Shown one piece after another: positions 6,676 to 13,403 of a DNA stretch of 13,403 nt (the first letter of the stretch is position 1; every line of letters starts with the position of its first letter). Source of the stretch: Thermoplasmata archaeon (GTDB taxonomy: Archaea; Thermoplasmatota; Thermoplasmata; Thermoplasmatales; Thermoplasmataceae); assembly GCA_021850835.1 (NCBI GenBank), contig JAJZKS010000019.1:1-13403 (forward strand). Direction: 5' to 3'. The translations under genes were made by a program, and so were the position numbers. The notes beneath the pieces were generated by a model. It was not told the origin of the DNA. It did not search any database and saw only the letters and a program-made list of their open reading frames with translations.

Positions 6676-7895
6676 TGGAACAGTACGCAAGGCTCAACTT
6701 GGCACGGTTTCTCAGTCTGGTTTCGCTTGTCCCAATCGAAATATATGTATCGTTCCAGATGGCAGACAACAGGAATTTCTATGGATACCTCGGGCTGTCG
6801 CTTGTTTTGCCACTCTTTGTGGAACTCTTGATGCAGTCAAAAATTTCACATCTGATTGATTCGAATTCCAGGAGGAAGGTCCTGATGATCAACGAGGCAT
6901 GCAATTCTGCCTTCCTGTTCGCCGTACTTGCAACAACATATATTTGGGGAGCCAGCAATGTATTCCTTGATTTCTCTGCCCTTATCTCTGTTGAGTTGTT
7001 CCTGTTTGTGGCTTACCAAGCTTACATGGCGCTGGCAGCAGAGATAGTCAAAGATAGCGCCATCGCCCGCTACAACGGATTGTCTGAAATTCTCGGGCAA
7101 CTCCCGGTTCTCCTAGGCTCTTTTGCTTCTTCGATTATTTTCCTTGCCATAGGTTTCAGGGGTCTGATAGTTATTGGAATTGTATTGCATCTTTCCGCAC
7201 TCTACGAACTCAGAAGGATTGAAGAAAGGTTTAGCCTTAAGGCCACTAATGAAACCAAGAATTCCCTGAAGGAATCCATATCCTACCTGAAAGGGAACCT
7301 CAGGAGCGTTTTCTTCATATTCCTGCTGAATGTCCCCTACATGGCCATTGTGGCCGGAAATCTGCTCAAGCCAATTTTCCTGGCATCCTTCCTCAACGGA
7401 AATGCCCCTCTCCTTGCTGAATCTGAAGGGATCTATGCAACCCTTGCAATTGTTACAGGGTTTGTGGCCCCAATGCTCATGAGAAAAATAGGGGAAATGA
7501 GAAGTGTTTACGTTTTCACGGCGATCTTCTTCTCAGGGAGCATCCTGATCCCTGCAGTGCCCATTCTGCAGCTTTTCCTGGTTTTTCAGATGCTCCATGG
7601 TTTTGGCAACCCTGGCGTGAGGATTGCGAGGAACTCAATGACCATGAGATCCATCCCTCTAGGTGAGATGGGTAGGTTCAACGGTTCCGTAAGCCTGCTT
7701 ACAATCGTGGGAAGGCTTCTCATAATGGGATTCTGCATCCTGGCTATAGATTACATAGGGGTTAAGATCCTTCTTTTCCTTATGGGACTCATGGTGCTCT
7801 TATCAGTATCCATTGCTGGAATTATGTGGAAAGGGAGCCCTGAGCTGCATGAAAGGTTCAATAGGTGTGTTAAAGCAATGGGTGTTACGGAATAG
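6675..7895 (+). CDS. Major facilitator superfamily transporter (efflux-type)
   Basis: A 406-aa, very hydrophobic protein with about 12 membrane segments in two halves, split by a charged loop around residues 178-212 (LRRIEERFSLKATNETKN). The first cytoplasmic loop, HLIDSNSRRKVL (59-70), has the D...RRK arrangement of MFS motif A, between helices 2 and 3. A similar basic loop, LMRKIGEMRSVYV, sits at the equivalent place in the second half. The MFS motif and length (about 400 aa) fit secondary carriers such as the MFS_1/MFS_3 efflux groups; the substrate is unknown. Start ATG 6675 is backed by an SD and the TAATG overlap with the small ORF. It faces away from a Cys-containing regulator, which may control it. 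Its stop lies 4 bp from the end of the convergent helicase gene. Confidence 0.85.
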   Translation: MEQYARLNLARFLSLVSLVPIEIYVSFQMADNRNFYGYLGLSLVLPLFVELLMQSKISHLIDSNSRRKVLMINEACNSAFLFAVLATTYIWGASNVFLDFSALISVELFLFVAYQAYMALAAEIVKDSAIARYNGLSEILGQLPVLLGSFASSIIFLAIGFRGLIVIGIVLHLSALYELRRIEERFSLKATNETKNSLKESISYLKGNLRSVFFIFLLNVPYMAIVAGNLLKPIFLASFLNGNAPLLAESEGIYATLAIVTGFVAPMLMRKIGEMRSVYVFTAIFFSGSILIPAVPILQLFLVFQMLHGFGNPGVRIARNSMTMRSIPLGEMGRFNGSVSLLTIVGRLLIMGFCILAIDYIGVKILLFLMGLMVLLSVSIAGIMWKGSPELHERFNRCVKAMGVTE

Positions 7896-7899
7896 GGTG

Positions 7900-10590
7900 T
7901 CAGACTGCTCTTTCAAGGGAGTCGCGTATCCTCATGTCCATTTCAGTGGCAGGACTCTTTGAAAGCAGTTTTTCGATGAACCTTTCAGGGTCATCAGTGT
8001 ACGTCAGGATTTCAAAAAGGCGCCTTTCCACAACATCTGTCCTGATCTTCTGGAATTCCCTCACATCCAGTTCTAATCCCAATCCTCCAGTATCAACCGG
8101 TTCCCTGAGGCTCACATACATGATGGCCCCTGAGATTTTTTCCGGCTCCACACTGAACTTTTTCTGGAACATCCTTGTATAAAGCCAAAGTTGGTGCCAG
8201 TACTCAGAACCTGTTGACTTGGAAGTCTTATAGTCTGCGACCAGGAATTTACCTGTTTTTCCTTCATACACTGCGTCCAGCCGGCCCTCCAGCATGATCT
8301 CCTCAGGCACTCCGGAACCCTCGAAAACTGTGTTCAGCGGTAGGGCTATCTTATACTCGCTGTATTTTGGCGGGATCCGGTATTCTGGCCTGATCTGGTC
8401 CAGAAGCCGATCAAAGTTCTTAAAATGCACCTTAAGTTCTTCTGGAATAGCGTCTGCTGGCAGGGTTCCATTGGCATAAGACTGGGCCAAAATGTGGAAG
8501 TTGCTTCCCGAAGAGGCAGCGGGAGAGAAATCTTTTATTCCAAGGATATTGTTCTTCAGGAAGCTGTATGGATCATTAATGGAGGTTATTGTGGAATATG
8601 ACAGATGGCCTATGGACCTGAAATAGTCCCTGATCTTTTGCGGGAGCCATATTTTGGACCTGTTGATGAGTGCCATGGCATCCTCTTTTCTCCCCGCGAT
8701 GAAGAGATTGTATGATTCATCGTATCGCCTGCCGGTAAAGGCGGATTTCTCAAATTCTGACTCCTTGTAATCATAATTGTCTCCACCAACCTGGTACCTA
8801 GAAACCAGCCTGTCAGAAGCCATTACAATGAGTTTTTCCCTTGCCCTTGTCAGTGCAACAAAATCTATCCTGACTGGTTCTTCCTCCAAGTCCTTGATAA
8901 CATCAATCCCGGTGGTTGCCGAGATGATTGAAGTGGTCAGGTTGTCCATGAATTCGAGATTCTTCCTTGGCTCAGTTGGGACATAAATGACCGTATGGAA
9001 TTCAAGTCCCTTTGCCTTGTGGACTGTCAGGACATTCGCCCTTGATTTTTTCAGGTCCTCCTCAGCTGAATCGCTTGCCAGTGACATGAAATCAGTGAAT
9101 CCCTCCATTGTGAATTCTGTGAAATTGGACAGGTATTCCCTGGAAGAATTGAGGACCGATAGGGCAGAGGCAACATATTCCTGCGACATTGATGAACATA
9201 TTGGAAGAATCACAGTTTCAAATGCCTCTTCCATCAAATTTGTTCCAAATTTCAGATTTCTTAATGAACTGAATTTCTCTGGTAGAAACTCGCTTTTCAA
9301 TCCTTCCTTTGCCAGCAGAGATCCGGTTTTTACCGCTTCCTGAAGTGTCAGGCCGGAAAATGGGGTGAGCAGTGCTTTCGAAACTACCAGTTGATCTATG
9401 GAAACAAGGCCCCTTATGTAATCTAGGATCTCATTGATCTGCTTCTGGTTGATCCTGTTCTTGATTGTAGAGGAAAATTCAATTCCGGATGACTGAAGCT
9501 GGGCAGATATCTTTTCAACCTGGCTGTTGGTCCTTGCTATCACTGCAATGTCATTGCATTGGTCCTTGTTTTCTGCCAGGAACTTGCTTACAAGGGCTAC
9601 AGCGTTCGATTCCGGATCCGGGGATGCAATAAGGCTCACTTTATCCCCTTCCCCCTTATCAGGGTTGTTCAGGTTCTCAACCTCTTTCCTTGAGCCTTCA
9701 TCCATGGAGTATGTCATGTAATATTTCTTTGCAAAGTCCAGTATGTTATTGGTGCTCCTGTGGTTCATGTTCCGTCCGTCTACAGCGAATCCGGAGTCGT
9801 TGAGGAACCTGTGGAATGAAATGAGGCTCCCTCCCTGGAAGCCGAATATAGACTGTTTTCTGTCGCCAACGAAGAACCTGTTATCGGCCATCCTGCTCAC
9901 AATGTCGGTTTGCAGCCTGTTGAGGTCCTGGAACTCGTCCACGAGGACATGCGACCTTTTTGGGAAATTCTCCAGGTTGTTGAAGTCCCGGAGCAGGTCA
10001 TTGAAATCCACCACATTATGCTCATCCTTGTATTTTTCATAGGTGGCAAAGACGTCCACAAAGTCTTTCACTAACCTTTCCGTGGCTTCTTTTGAAAGGG
10101 AGAGGTTCCTCGAAGAAGACATCTTCTCTTGAGTTAACTTAGTGACCTGGGCTATATCGATTCTGCCGGGAAGTATTCCAAAGCTCTTCAGGTACCGTAT
10201 TGAGTTCTCGAACTTCGGGACCAGGTTTTCCATAAGGTAGTCCCTCCCATAATTGAAAGTGTTAAGCTCGAGTAGCCTCCGATATATAACAAACCTGAGT
10301 GTCGTGTTTGAGGTGATTTCGGAAGTTTTGCCAACAGCCTGAAGGTGGGCCAAGGCATATCCGTGTATAGTGGAGACTTCTATCTGGAAAGCTTCATTGA
10401 TAAGGCTGGGAAGGTCTTTCCGAATCTTCTGGAATACCCTCTTTTTCATCTCGTCAGCAGCCTTGTTGGTGAATGTGACACATGCAATGTCCTCACCCTT
10501 GATGCCTGATTTCAGGAGCCTGGCAACCTCTTCCACAATTTCGGTGGTCTTCCCTGTGCCGGGGTTTGCTACGATTATCCTGTCAGTCAC
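7900..10590 (-). CDS. UvrD/RecB-like superfamily 1 helicase with C-terminal PD-(D/E)XK nuclease domain
   Basis: An 896-aa helicase-nuclease for DNA repair or recombination. Helicase motifs in order: Walker A NPGTGKTT (9-16), motif Ia CVTFTNKAADEM (37-48), DEFQD (motif II, 218-222), GDRKQSIFGFQGG (III, 242-254), TVHKAKGLEF (V, 522-531) and VALTRAREKL (VI, 578-587). A RecB/Cas4-type nuclease follows: His699 (NFHIL), GRLDAV with Asp772, DYK at 786-788, and HQLWLY with Gln800. This is the layout of AddA/RecB. No cysteine cluster of the AddB/Cas4 Fe-S type is visible, and no AddB- or RecC-like partner lies nearby. The start is GTG 10590, because Walker A starts only 9 residues in and the next Met is residue 48. 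It follows cobO by 47 bp on the same strand. Confidence 0.92.
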   Translation of the reverse strand: MTDRIIVANPGTGKTTEIVEEVARLLKSGIKGEDIACVTFTNKAADEMKKRVFQKIRKDLPSLINEAFQIEVSTIHGYALAHLQAVGKTSEITSNTTLRFVIYRRLLELNTFNYGRDYLMENLVPKFENSIRYLKSFGILPGRIDIAQVTKLTQEKMSSSRNLSLSKEATERLVKDFVDVFATYEKYKDEHNVVDFNDLLRDFNNLENFPKRSHVLVDEFQDLNRLQTDIVSRMADNRFFVGDRKQSIFGFQGGSLISFHRFLNDSGFAVDGRNMNHRSTNNILDFAKKYYMTYSMDEGSRKEVENLNNPDKGEGDKVSLIASPDPESNAVALVSKFLAENKDQCNDIAVIARTNSQVEKISAQLQSSGIEFSSTIKNRINQKQINEILDYIRGLVSIDQLVVSKALLTPFSGLTLQEAVKTGSLLAKEGLKSEFLPEKFSSLRNLKFGTNLMEEAFETVILPICSSMSQEYVASALSVLNSSREYLSNFTEFTMEGFTDFMSLASDSAEEDLKKSRANVLTVHKAKGLEFHTVIYVPTEPRKNLEFMDNLTTSIISATTGIDVIKDLEEEPVRIDFVALTRAREKLIVMASDRLVSRYQVGGDNYDYKESEFEKSAFTGRRYDESYNLFIAGRKEDAMALINRSKIWLPQKIRDYFRSIGHLSYSTITSINDPYSFLKNNILGIKDFSPAASSGSNFHILAQSYANGTLPADAIPEELKVHFKNFDRLLDQIRPEYRIPPKYSEYKIALPLNTVFEGSGVPEEIMLEGRLDAVYEGKTGKFLVADYKTSKSTGSEYWHQLWLYTRMFQKKFSVEPEKISGAIMYVSLREPVDTGGLGLELDVREFQKIRTDVVERRLFEILTYTDDPERFIEKLLSKSPATEMDMRIRDSLERAV

Positions 10591-10613
10591 TGTATAAATA
10601 AAGAGGGAGGATG

Positions 10614-10626
10614 TTTTTATTATTTT
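10614..10626 (-). promoter_or_regulatory. Weak box A of the helicase-nuclease gene
   Basis: The minus strand reads AAAATAATAAAAA here, about 27 nt upstream of the GTG start at 10590. This suits a leaderless start in the short gap after cobO. It lacks a clear TATA core, so read-through from cobO is equally possible. Confidence 0.3.
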
Positions 10627-10637
10627 GCTGCCATTGA

Positions 10638-11228
10638 TTAGAAATCCACGCCACGCCTGGCTGGCATTCCTTCTGAGTACGGATGCCTGATTTCCTTCAT
10701 CTCAGTGATGAGGCCCGCCCTCTGAAGGATTTCTTCTGGCATTTTTCGCCCCGTAAGTACAACCTCAACCTTGTCCCCCCTGCTATCCAGGAAGCTGGTG
10801 AGTTCTTCCAACTCCAGGAGATTGTAATAGATTGCAACGTTGACCTCATCCAGAATTATGATATCCCAGTTTCCGGATTTCACTTCCCCTTTCATTTGCT
10901 GGAAGGCATTCTTGACCTTTTCCCTGTATTCTTCGGGGGGTTTTCCCCTTGGGCACATGACAACGTTTGCCACCTTCTTCCTGTCCTCCACTGGTATGTC
11001 CTCTTCCCATGCGATAAAATATGGCATACCTGCATACTCAACCCTGAGCCTGTCAGGAAACTGCGATGAGGAACGATTCTCACCGTATGTCCCCAGCTTC
11101 ATGAACTGGATGATATATACCCTAAGCCCCCAGCCAAGTGCCCTGAAAGCAAGCCCGAACGCTGCTGTAGTTTTGCCCTTGCCATTTCCCGTATATACCT
11201 CTACCAGCCCTTGTCTTAACCTGAACAT
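10638..11228 (-). CDS. cobO: ATP:cob(I)alamin adenosyltransferase, CobO/CobA type
   Basis: A 196-aa enzyme that transfers the 5'-deoxyadenosyl group of ATP to reduced cob(I)alamin, forming adenosylcobalamin (EC 2.5.1.17). The P-loop GNGKGKTT (14-21) follows the typical N-terminus RQGLVEVYTGNGKG. DEVNVAIYYNLL (127-138) and LTGRKMPEEILQRAGLITEM are family signatures, and the end, IRHPYSEGMPARRGVDF, matches the conserved CobO tail, so the protein is complete. The frame stays open for 39 more residues upstream, but those overlap the nep1 start and are not family-like; ATG 11228 has a weak GGGG SD (11235-11238). No other cobalamin genes are in the window, so it may serve salvage or finish biosynthesis encoded elsewhere. 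It may share a transcript with the helicase. Confidence 0.95.
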   Translation of the reverse strand: MFRLRQGLVEVYTGNGKGKTTAAFGLAFRALGWGLRVYIIQFMKLGTYGENRSSSQFPDRLRVEYAGMPYFIAWEEDIPVEDRKKVANVVMCPRGKPPEEYREKVKNAFQQMKGEVKSGNWDIIILDEVNVAIYYNLLELEELTSFLDSRGDKVEVVLTGRKMPEEILQRAGLITEMKEIRHPYSEGMPARRGVDF

Positions 11229-11269
11229 TGTAATCCCCAGTAACTTTTGGTTTGTGATGCCGGAGACAG

Positions 11270-11277
11270 TTTTAATT
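11270..11277. promoter_or_regulatory. Shared AT box between divergent cobO and nep1
   Basis: TTTTAATT is centred 25-26 nt upstream of the nep1 ATG (11299), as for a leaderless start. Read on the other strand, AATTAAAA would place a cobO transcript start near 11248, giving a leader of about 20 nt that holds the weak GGGG SD. No better box is visible in the 70-bp gap, so one element may serve both directions. Confidence 0.4.
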
Positions 11278-11298
11278 GTTGCACTCAATACAGGGACA

Positions 11299-11976
11299 AT
11301 GCTGAAGATACTTATCGCCGACGCTGAATTGGAACTGATCCCCAAAGAGATGATCGACGATTATTCAATCAGGCTCCATGCCAAGAAAAGGAAGAAGCCT
11401 GCACAGAAAATCCTCCTGGACTCCAATTACATGCACACTGCAATTGACAGGCATTACCCTGGAGAATCCAACCGGCGTGGCAGGCCCGACATAATTTACC
11501 ATCTGCTGGCAGTAGCCATGGAAAGCATCCTGAACAAGAAGGGTGGATTAAGGGTATGGATTCATACAAGGAACAATCTTGTAATTGAAGTGTCCCCTGA
11601 AACCAGGCTACCCAAATCCTACAACCGCTTTGTTGGCGTCTTTGAAGACCTCTTTGAAAAGGGCGAGATAAAGTATGAGGACAGGACACTCCTGAAAGTC
11701 CAGGAAGGCGACGTCAAGAAGATGATTGCCCTTTCTGGTTCAGAAAATATCAGGATACTTTCCCCTGATGGAGAAAGAGCCTCAATAGCTGAAATGGTGG
11801 GTGCCGGGACAGAAGATGCAACATTCATCATCGGAGGCTTTTCCGAGGGGGATTTCATATCTGATGTCTACGGAATTGCAAAGTCATTCTCAATTTTTGA
11901 GGAGGAATTGACAATCTGGTCGGTGGCCATGGAAGCCATAGCCCAATATGAAAGAGTCTTTGGATTTATCCGATGA
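11299..11976 (+). CDS. nep1: Nep1/Emg1 16S rRNA pseudouridine-N1 methyltransferase
   Basis: A 225-aa SPOUT-class, SAM-dependent methyltransferase. Nep1 methylates N1 of a hypermodified pseudouridine in the small-subunit rRNA and helps ribosome assembly. The N-terminus LIADAELELIP is the typical archaeal Nep1 start and supports ATG 11299 over an in-frame ATG at 11257. LLDSNYMHTAI (39-49) and RRGRPDIIYHLL (59-70) match the family's RPDI.H region; ESILNKKGGLRVWIHT (75-90) resembles SPLN..G.L..YIHT; RLPKSYNRFVGVFEDL follows. FIIGGFSEGDF (177-187) is the C-terminal knot motif that binds SAM. The gene precedes rps15, a small-subunit protein gene, which fits a ribosome-biogenesis cluster. A box A lies 25 nt upstream. 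Confidence 0.93.
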   Translation: MLKILIADAELELIPKEMIDDYSIRLHAKKRKKPAQKILLDSNYMHTAIDRHYPGESNRRGRPDIIYHLLAVAMESILNKKGGLRVWIHTRNNLVIEVSPETRLPKSYNRFVGVFEDLFEKGEIKYEDRTLLKVQEGDVKKMIALSGSENIRILSPDGERASIAEMVGAGTEDATFIIGGFSEGDFISDVYGIAKSFSIFEEELTIWSVAMEAIAQYERVFGFIR

Positions 11977-12010
11977 TTACAGACTTGGACTGATAAAAAA
12001 GTAAATTAAT

Positions 12011-12019
12011 ACTTTATAG
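12011..12019 (+). promoter_or_regulatory. Box A of rps15 with overlapping inverted repeat
   Basis: ACTTTATAG is centred about 35 nt upstream of the rps15 ATG, predicting a start near 12040 and a leader of about 10 nt. An imperfect environment adds an inverted repeat, AAAGTA-N6-TACTTT (11998-12015), whose right arm runs into the box. It may be a weak terminator hairpin of nep1, an operator, or chance in AT-rich DNA. Confidence 0.45.
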
Positions 12020-12049
12020 ATTAAGGACAACTCAAGGGTAAAGATCAAA

Positions 12050-12487
12050 ATGGCGCGAATGCACACGAGAAAGAGAGGAAAATCAAAATCAAGAAGAATT
12101 TACAGCCAGGAAAAACCTGACTGGATACAGTTTTCCAATGAAGAAGTAGAGAAGATGATCGTTGACCTGAAGAAAGCAGGATCCAGCAACTCAGTCATTG
12201 GAGTCAAGCTCAGGGACCAGTATGGAATTCCAGGCACAAAGGCAGTCCTGGGAAAGAAACTGGGGAAGGTGCTGCAATCAGCAGGCATCAAGGATGATGT
12301 CCCGGAAGACCTCATGAATCTCATTAAGAAATACAGGAACGCATCCAAGCATATGGATGCAAACCGGAATGACATGAGCAACAAGAGAGGGCAGGCACTC
12401 TTGATGGCAAAGATACTCAGGCTTGTAAAATATTACAAGAGGTCCGGGTCGCTTACGCCTGAATGGAATCTTTCCAAAGTCCTCTAA
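12050..12487 (+). CDS. rps15: Small ribosomal subunit protein uS15 (archaeal S15P/S13e)
   Basis: A 145-aa protein of the 30S subunit that binds the central domain of 16S rRNA. It has the archaeal/eukaryotic form: a basic N-terminus, MARMHTRKRGKSKSRR, followed by PDWIQFSNEEVEKMIVDL and the insert GSSNSVIGVKLRDQYGIPG, ahead of the bacterial-like helical core. The C-terminal half holds LMNLIKKYRNASKHM and the strongly conserved LLMAKILRLVKYYKRSGSLTPEW, an rRNA-contact region. Length is near that of other archaeal S15 proteins. It has its own box A and a short leader, and ends 2 nt before the DHH gene, so the two are probably cotranscribed. The S15-DHH pairing is frequent in archaea. Confidence 0.97.
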   Translation: MARMHTRKRGKSKSRRIYSQEKPDWIQFSNEEVEKMIVDLKKAGSSNSVIGVKLRDQYGIPGTKAVLGKKLGKVLQSAGIKDDVPEDLMNLIKKYRNASKHMDANRNDMSNKRGQALLMAKILRLVKYYKRSGSLTPEWNLSKVL

Positions 12488-12489
12488 AG

Positions 12490-13403
12490 ATGTTAAAGGA
12501 CATTATTGATCCAGACTTTTACAAACTGCTTAAGGAGGGTGCTGAACGCATCCTTAAAAATAATTACATCAGGGTTCTTGCACACTTTGACGGAGATGGG
12601 GGCAGCGCCGCAATTATTCTTACTGCCGCCCTGAGGAGAGTGGGTATAAAGTTCCACCTTGGATTCATCAAGAGCCTTGACGGAGACAGCTTCAGGCAGA
12701 GAATCACGGAATTTCCTGACGTTTTCACAGTTGTTGTGGATGCTGGCTCTGACCAGGCAAGATTCATTGAGGAATTTGAGAATGTCTGCATACTGGACCA
12801 CCATTTTTCTCAGGAGAATTCTTTCAAGGGCCTTAACATCAATGCAAGGAATTTTGGGATAGATGGCACAAGAGGAGCATGCGGGGCGACAATGGCTTTT
12901 GTCATGGCCCTTGCAATGGATGAGAAGAACTCAGACCTTTTGCCATTTCTGGTCTCAGGAGTGATAGCCGACAAGCAGGATATAGGCGGATACACAGGTC
13001 TAAACCAGACTTTGATGGAACATTACGGCAAAGATCTTAAGACGGTGAGGACACTTAATTTTGAAGGGCAGAACCTTATTGATAGCATCACATATTCCAC
13101 AGACCCTTTCTTCCTGGACCTGAGCGGGAAGCCTGACAACGTGCGCAAGGTACTTGAGGGCCTTGGGATCAATTCAGAGAAAAGCATTTTCGACCTTACC
13201 GAGGATGAAAAACGCACCCTTACGGAGTTTCTGGCATCAAGGCTTCTTGAACAGAATGGTGGTTCAGAGGCGATAAAGTACCTTGAAAATGATATGATAC
13301 TGTTTGACCACCTTGGTTTTACCTCGAAAGAGATCAGCACTCTTGTTGACGGGAACGCCAAGGTCGGAATGAATTCCGTTCCCATTATCTACTTTTTGGG
13401 CGG
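12490..13403 (+). CDS. RecJ-like DHH-family phosphoesterase/nuclease (5' part; runs off the window)
   Basis: The frame opens at ATG 12490, 2 nt after the rps15 stop, and stays open to the last base, giving 304 visible residues of a longer protein. DHH-superfamily metal-binding motifs are complete: HFDGDGGSAA with His32, Asp34 and Asp36 (motif I), VVVDAGSD with Asp84 (motif II), ILDHH at 101-105 (motif III) and GVIADKQDIGG with Asp161 (motif IV). These coordinate the two Mn2+ ions that cleave phosphodiester bonds. The archaeal relatives include RecJ-like exonucleases and the GINS-associated nuclease GAN; which type this is cannot be told here because the C-terminal DHHA1 domain is missing. No SD precedes it, so translation is probably coupled to rps15. 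Archaeal relatives are usually about 450-480 aa. Confidence 0.9.
   Translation, partial: MLKDIIDPDFYKLLKEGAERILKNNYIRVLAHFDGDGGSAAIILTAALRRVGIKFHLGFIKSLDGDSFRQRITEFPDVFTVVVDAGSDQARFIEEFENVCILDHHFSQENSFKGLNINARNFGIDGTRGACGATMAFVMALAMDEKNSDLLPFLVSGVIADKQDIGGYTGLNQTLMEHYGKDLKTVRTLNFEGQNLIDSITYSTDPFFLDLSGKPDNVRKVLEGLGINSEKSIFDLTEDEKRTLTEFLASRLLEQNGGSEAIKYLENDMILFDHLGFTSKEISTLVDGNAKVGMNSVPIIYFLG

Noticed and set aside
10840..11298. Long in-frame upstream extension of nep1, up to 153 residues
   Set aside because: It is antisense to cobO, and the Nep1 N-terminus LIADAELELIP fits a start at 11299 with a promoter box 25 nt upstream.
11229..11345. 39-residue N-terminal extension of cobO
   Set aside because: It crosses the divergent promoter and nep1 start, is Ser/Ile-rich, and does not resemble CobO; the family N-terminus begins at ATG 11228.
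11971..11994. C/D-box-like words (GATGAT and CTGA) after nep1, suggesting a small RNA
   Set aside because: The C box does not match RUGAUGA, the words are too close for a guide RNA, and no C'/D' pair is visible.
12493..12804. Minus-strand frames opposite the DHH gene, here and at 13023-13385
   Set aside because: The plus-strand frame carries all four DHH motifs, so these are antisense shadows.
1..13403. tRNA, rRNA, CRISPR array, insertion sequence or integrase
   Set aside because: The gaps are at most about 120 bp, hold no repeat-spacer pattern or cloverleaf that I could see, and no coding frame resembles a transposase or integrase.

Overview
The window looks like a stretch of an archaeal chromosome, most probably from an acidophilic Thermoplasmatales-type euryarchaeon. 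Several gene families are archaeal or archaeal/eukaryotic in type: a Nep1 (Emg1) rRNA pseudouridine methyltransferase, a uS15 protein with the long archaeal/eukaryotic N-terminus, and a RecJ-like DHH phosphoesterase directly behind it. AT-rich boxes lie about 20-28 nt upstream of many start codons, as in leaderless archaeal transcription, and arginine codons are mostly AGG/AGA. The order-level assignment is inference from gene content and style. Coding density is very high; no gap exceeds about 120 bp, so no gene-free stretch over 300 bases needs describing.

Layout. Positions 1-1215 hold the 3' end of an ABC-2 type permease and its ATPase. Positions 1335-4870 hold two overlapping full-length ABC exporter half-transporters, which read as the two subunits of a heterodimeric exporter with one degenerate ATP site. 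Position 4913 starts an HtpX-like membrane metalloprotease with its own promoter-like box. It runs 9 bp into the tail of a convergent winged-helix regulator (5855-6481, minus) whose C-terminus carries a SufR-like cysteine pattern. Divergent from this regulator are a small ORF of 38 codons (6559-6675) and an MFS transporter coupled to it by a TAATG overlap (6675-7895). The MFS gene converges, with 4 bp to spare, on an 896-aa UvrD/RecB-like helicase-nuclease (7900-10590, minus), preceded by the cobalamin adenosyltransferase gene cobO (10638-11228, minus). Divergent from cobO run nep1 (11299-11976), rps15 (12050-12487) and the 5' part of a DHH-family nuclease gene (12490 to the window end).

How the genes fit together. 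The first 5 kb is an envelope/export block: an ABC-2 exporter, a heterodimeric ABC exporter and a membrane protease. The middle is a divergent regulator/transporter module, the most plausible candidate for an undescribed small system: an Fe-S or redox-type regulator with a palindrome on its own promoter, facing a small ORF plus an efflux-type carrier. The last 3 kb is core informational: rRNA modification, a ribosomal protein and a DHH nuclease. No tRNA, rRNA, CRISPR array, insertion sequence or integrase was found.
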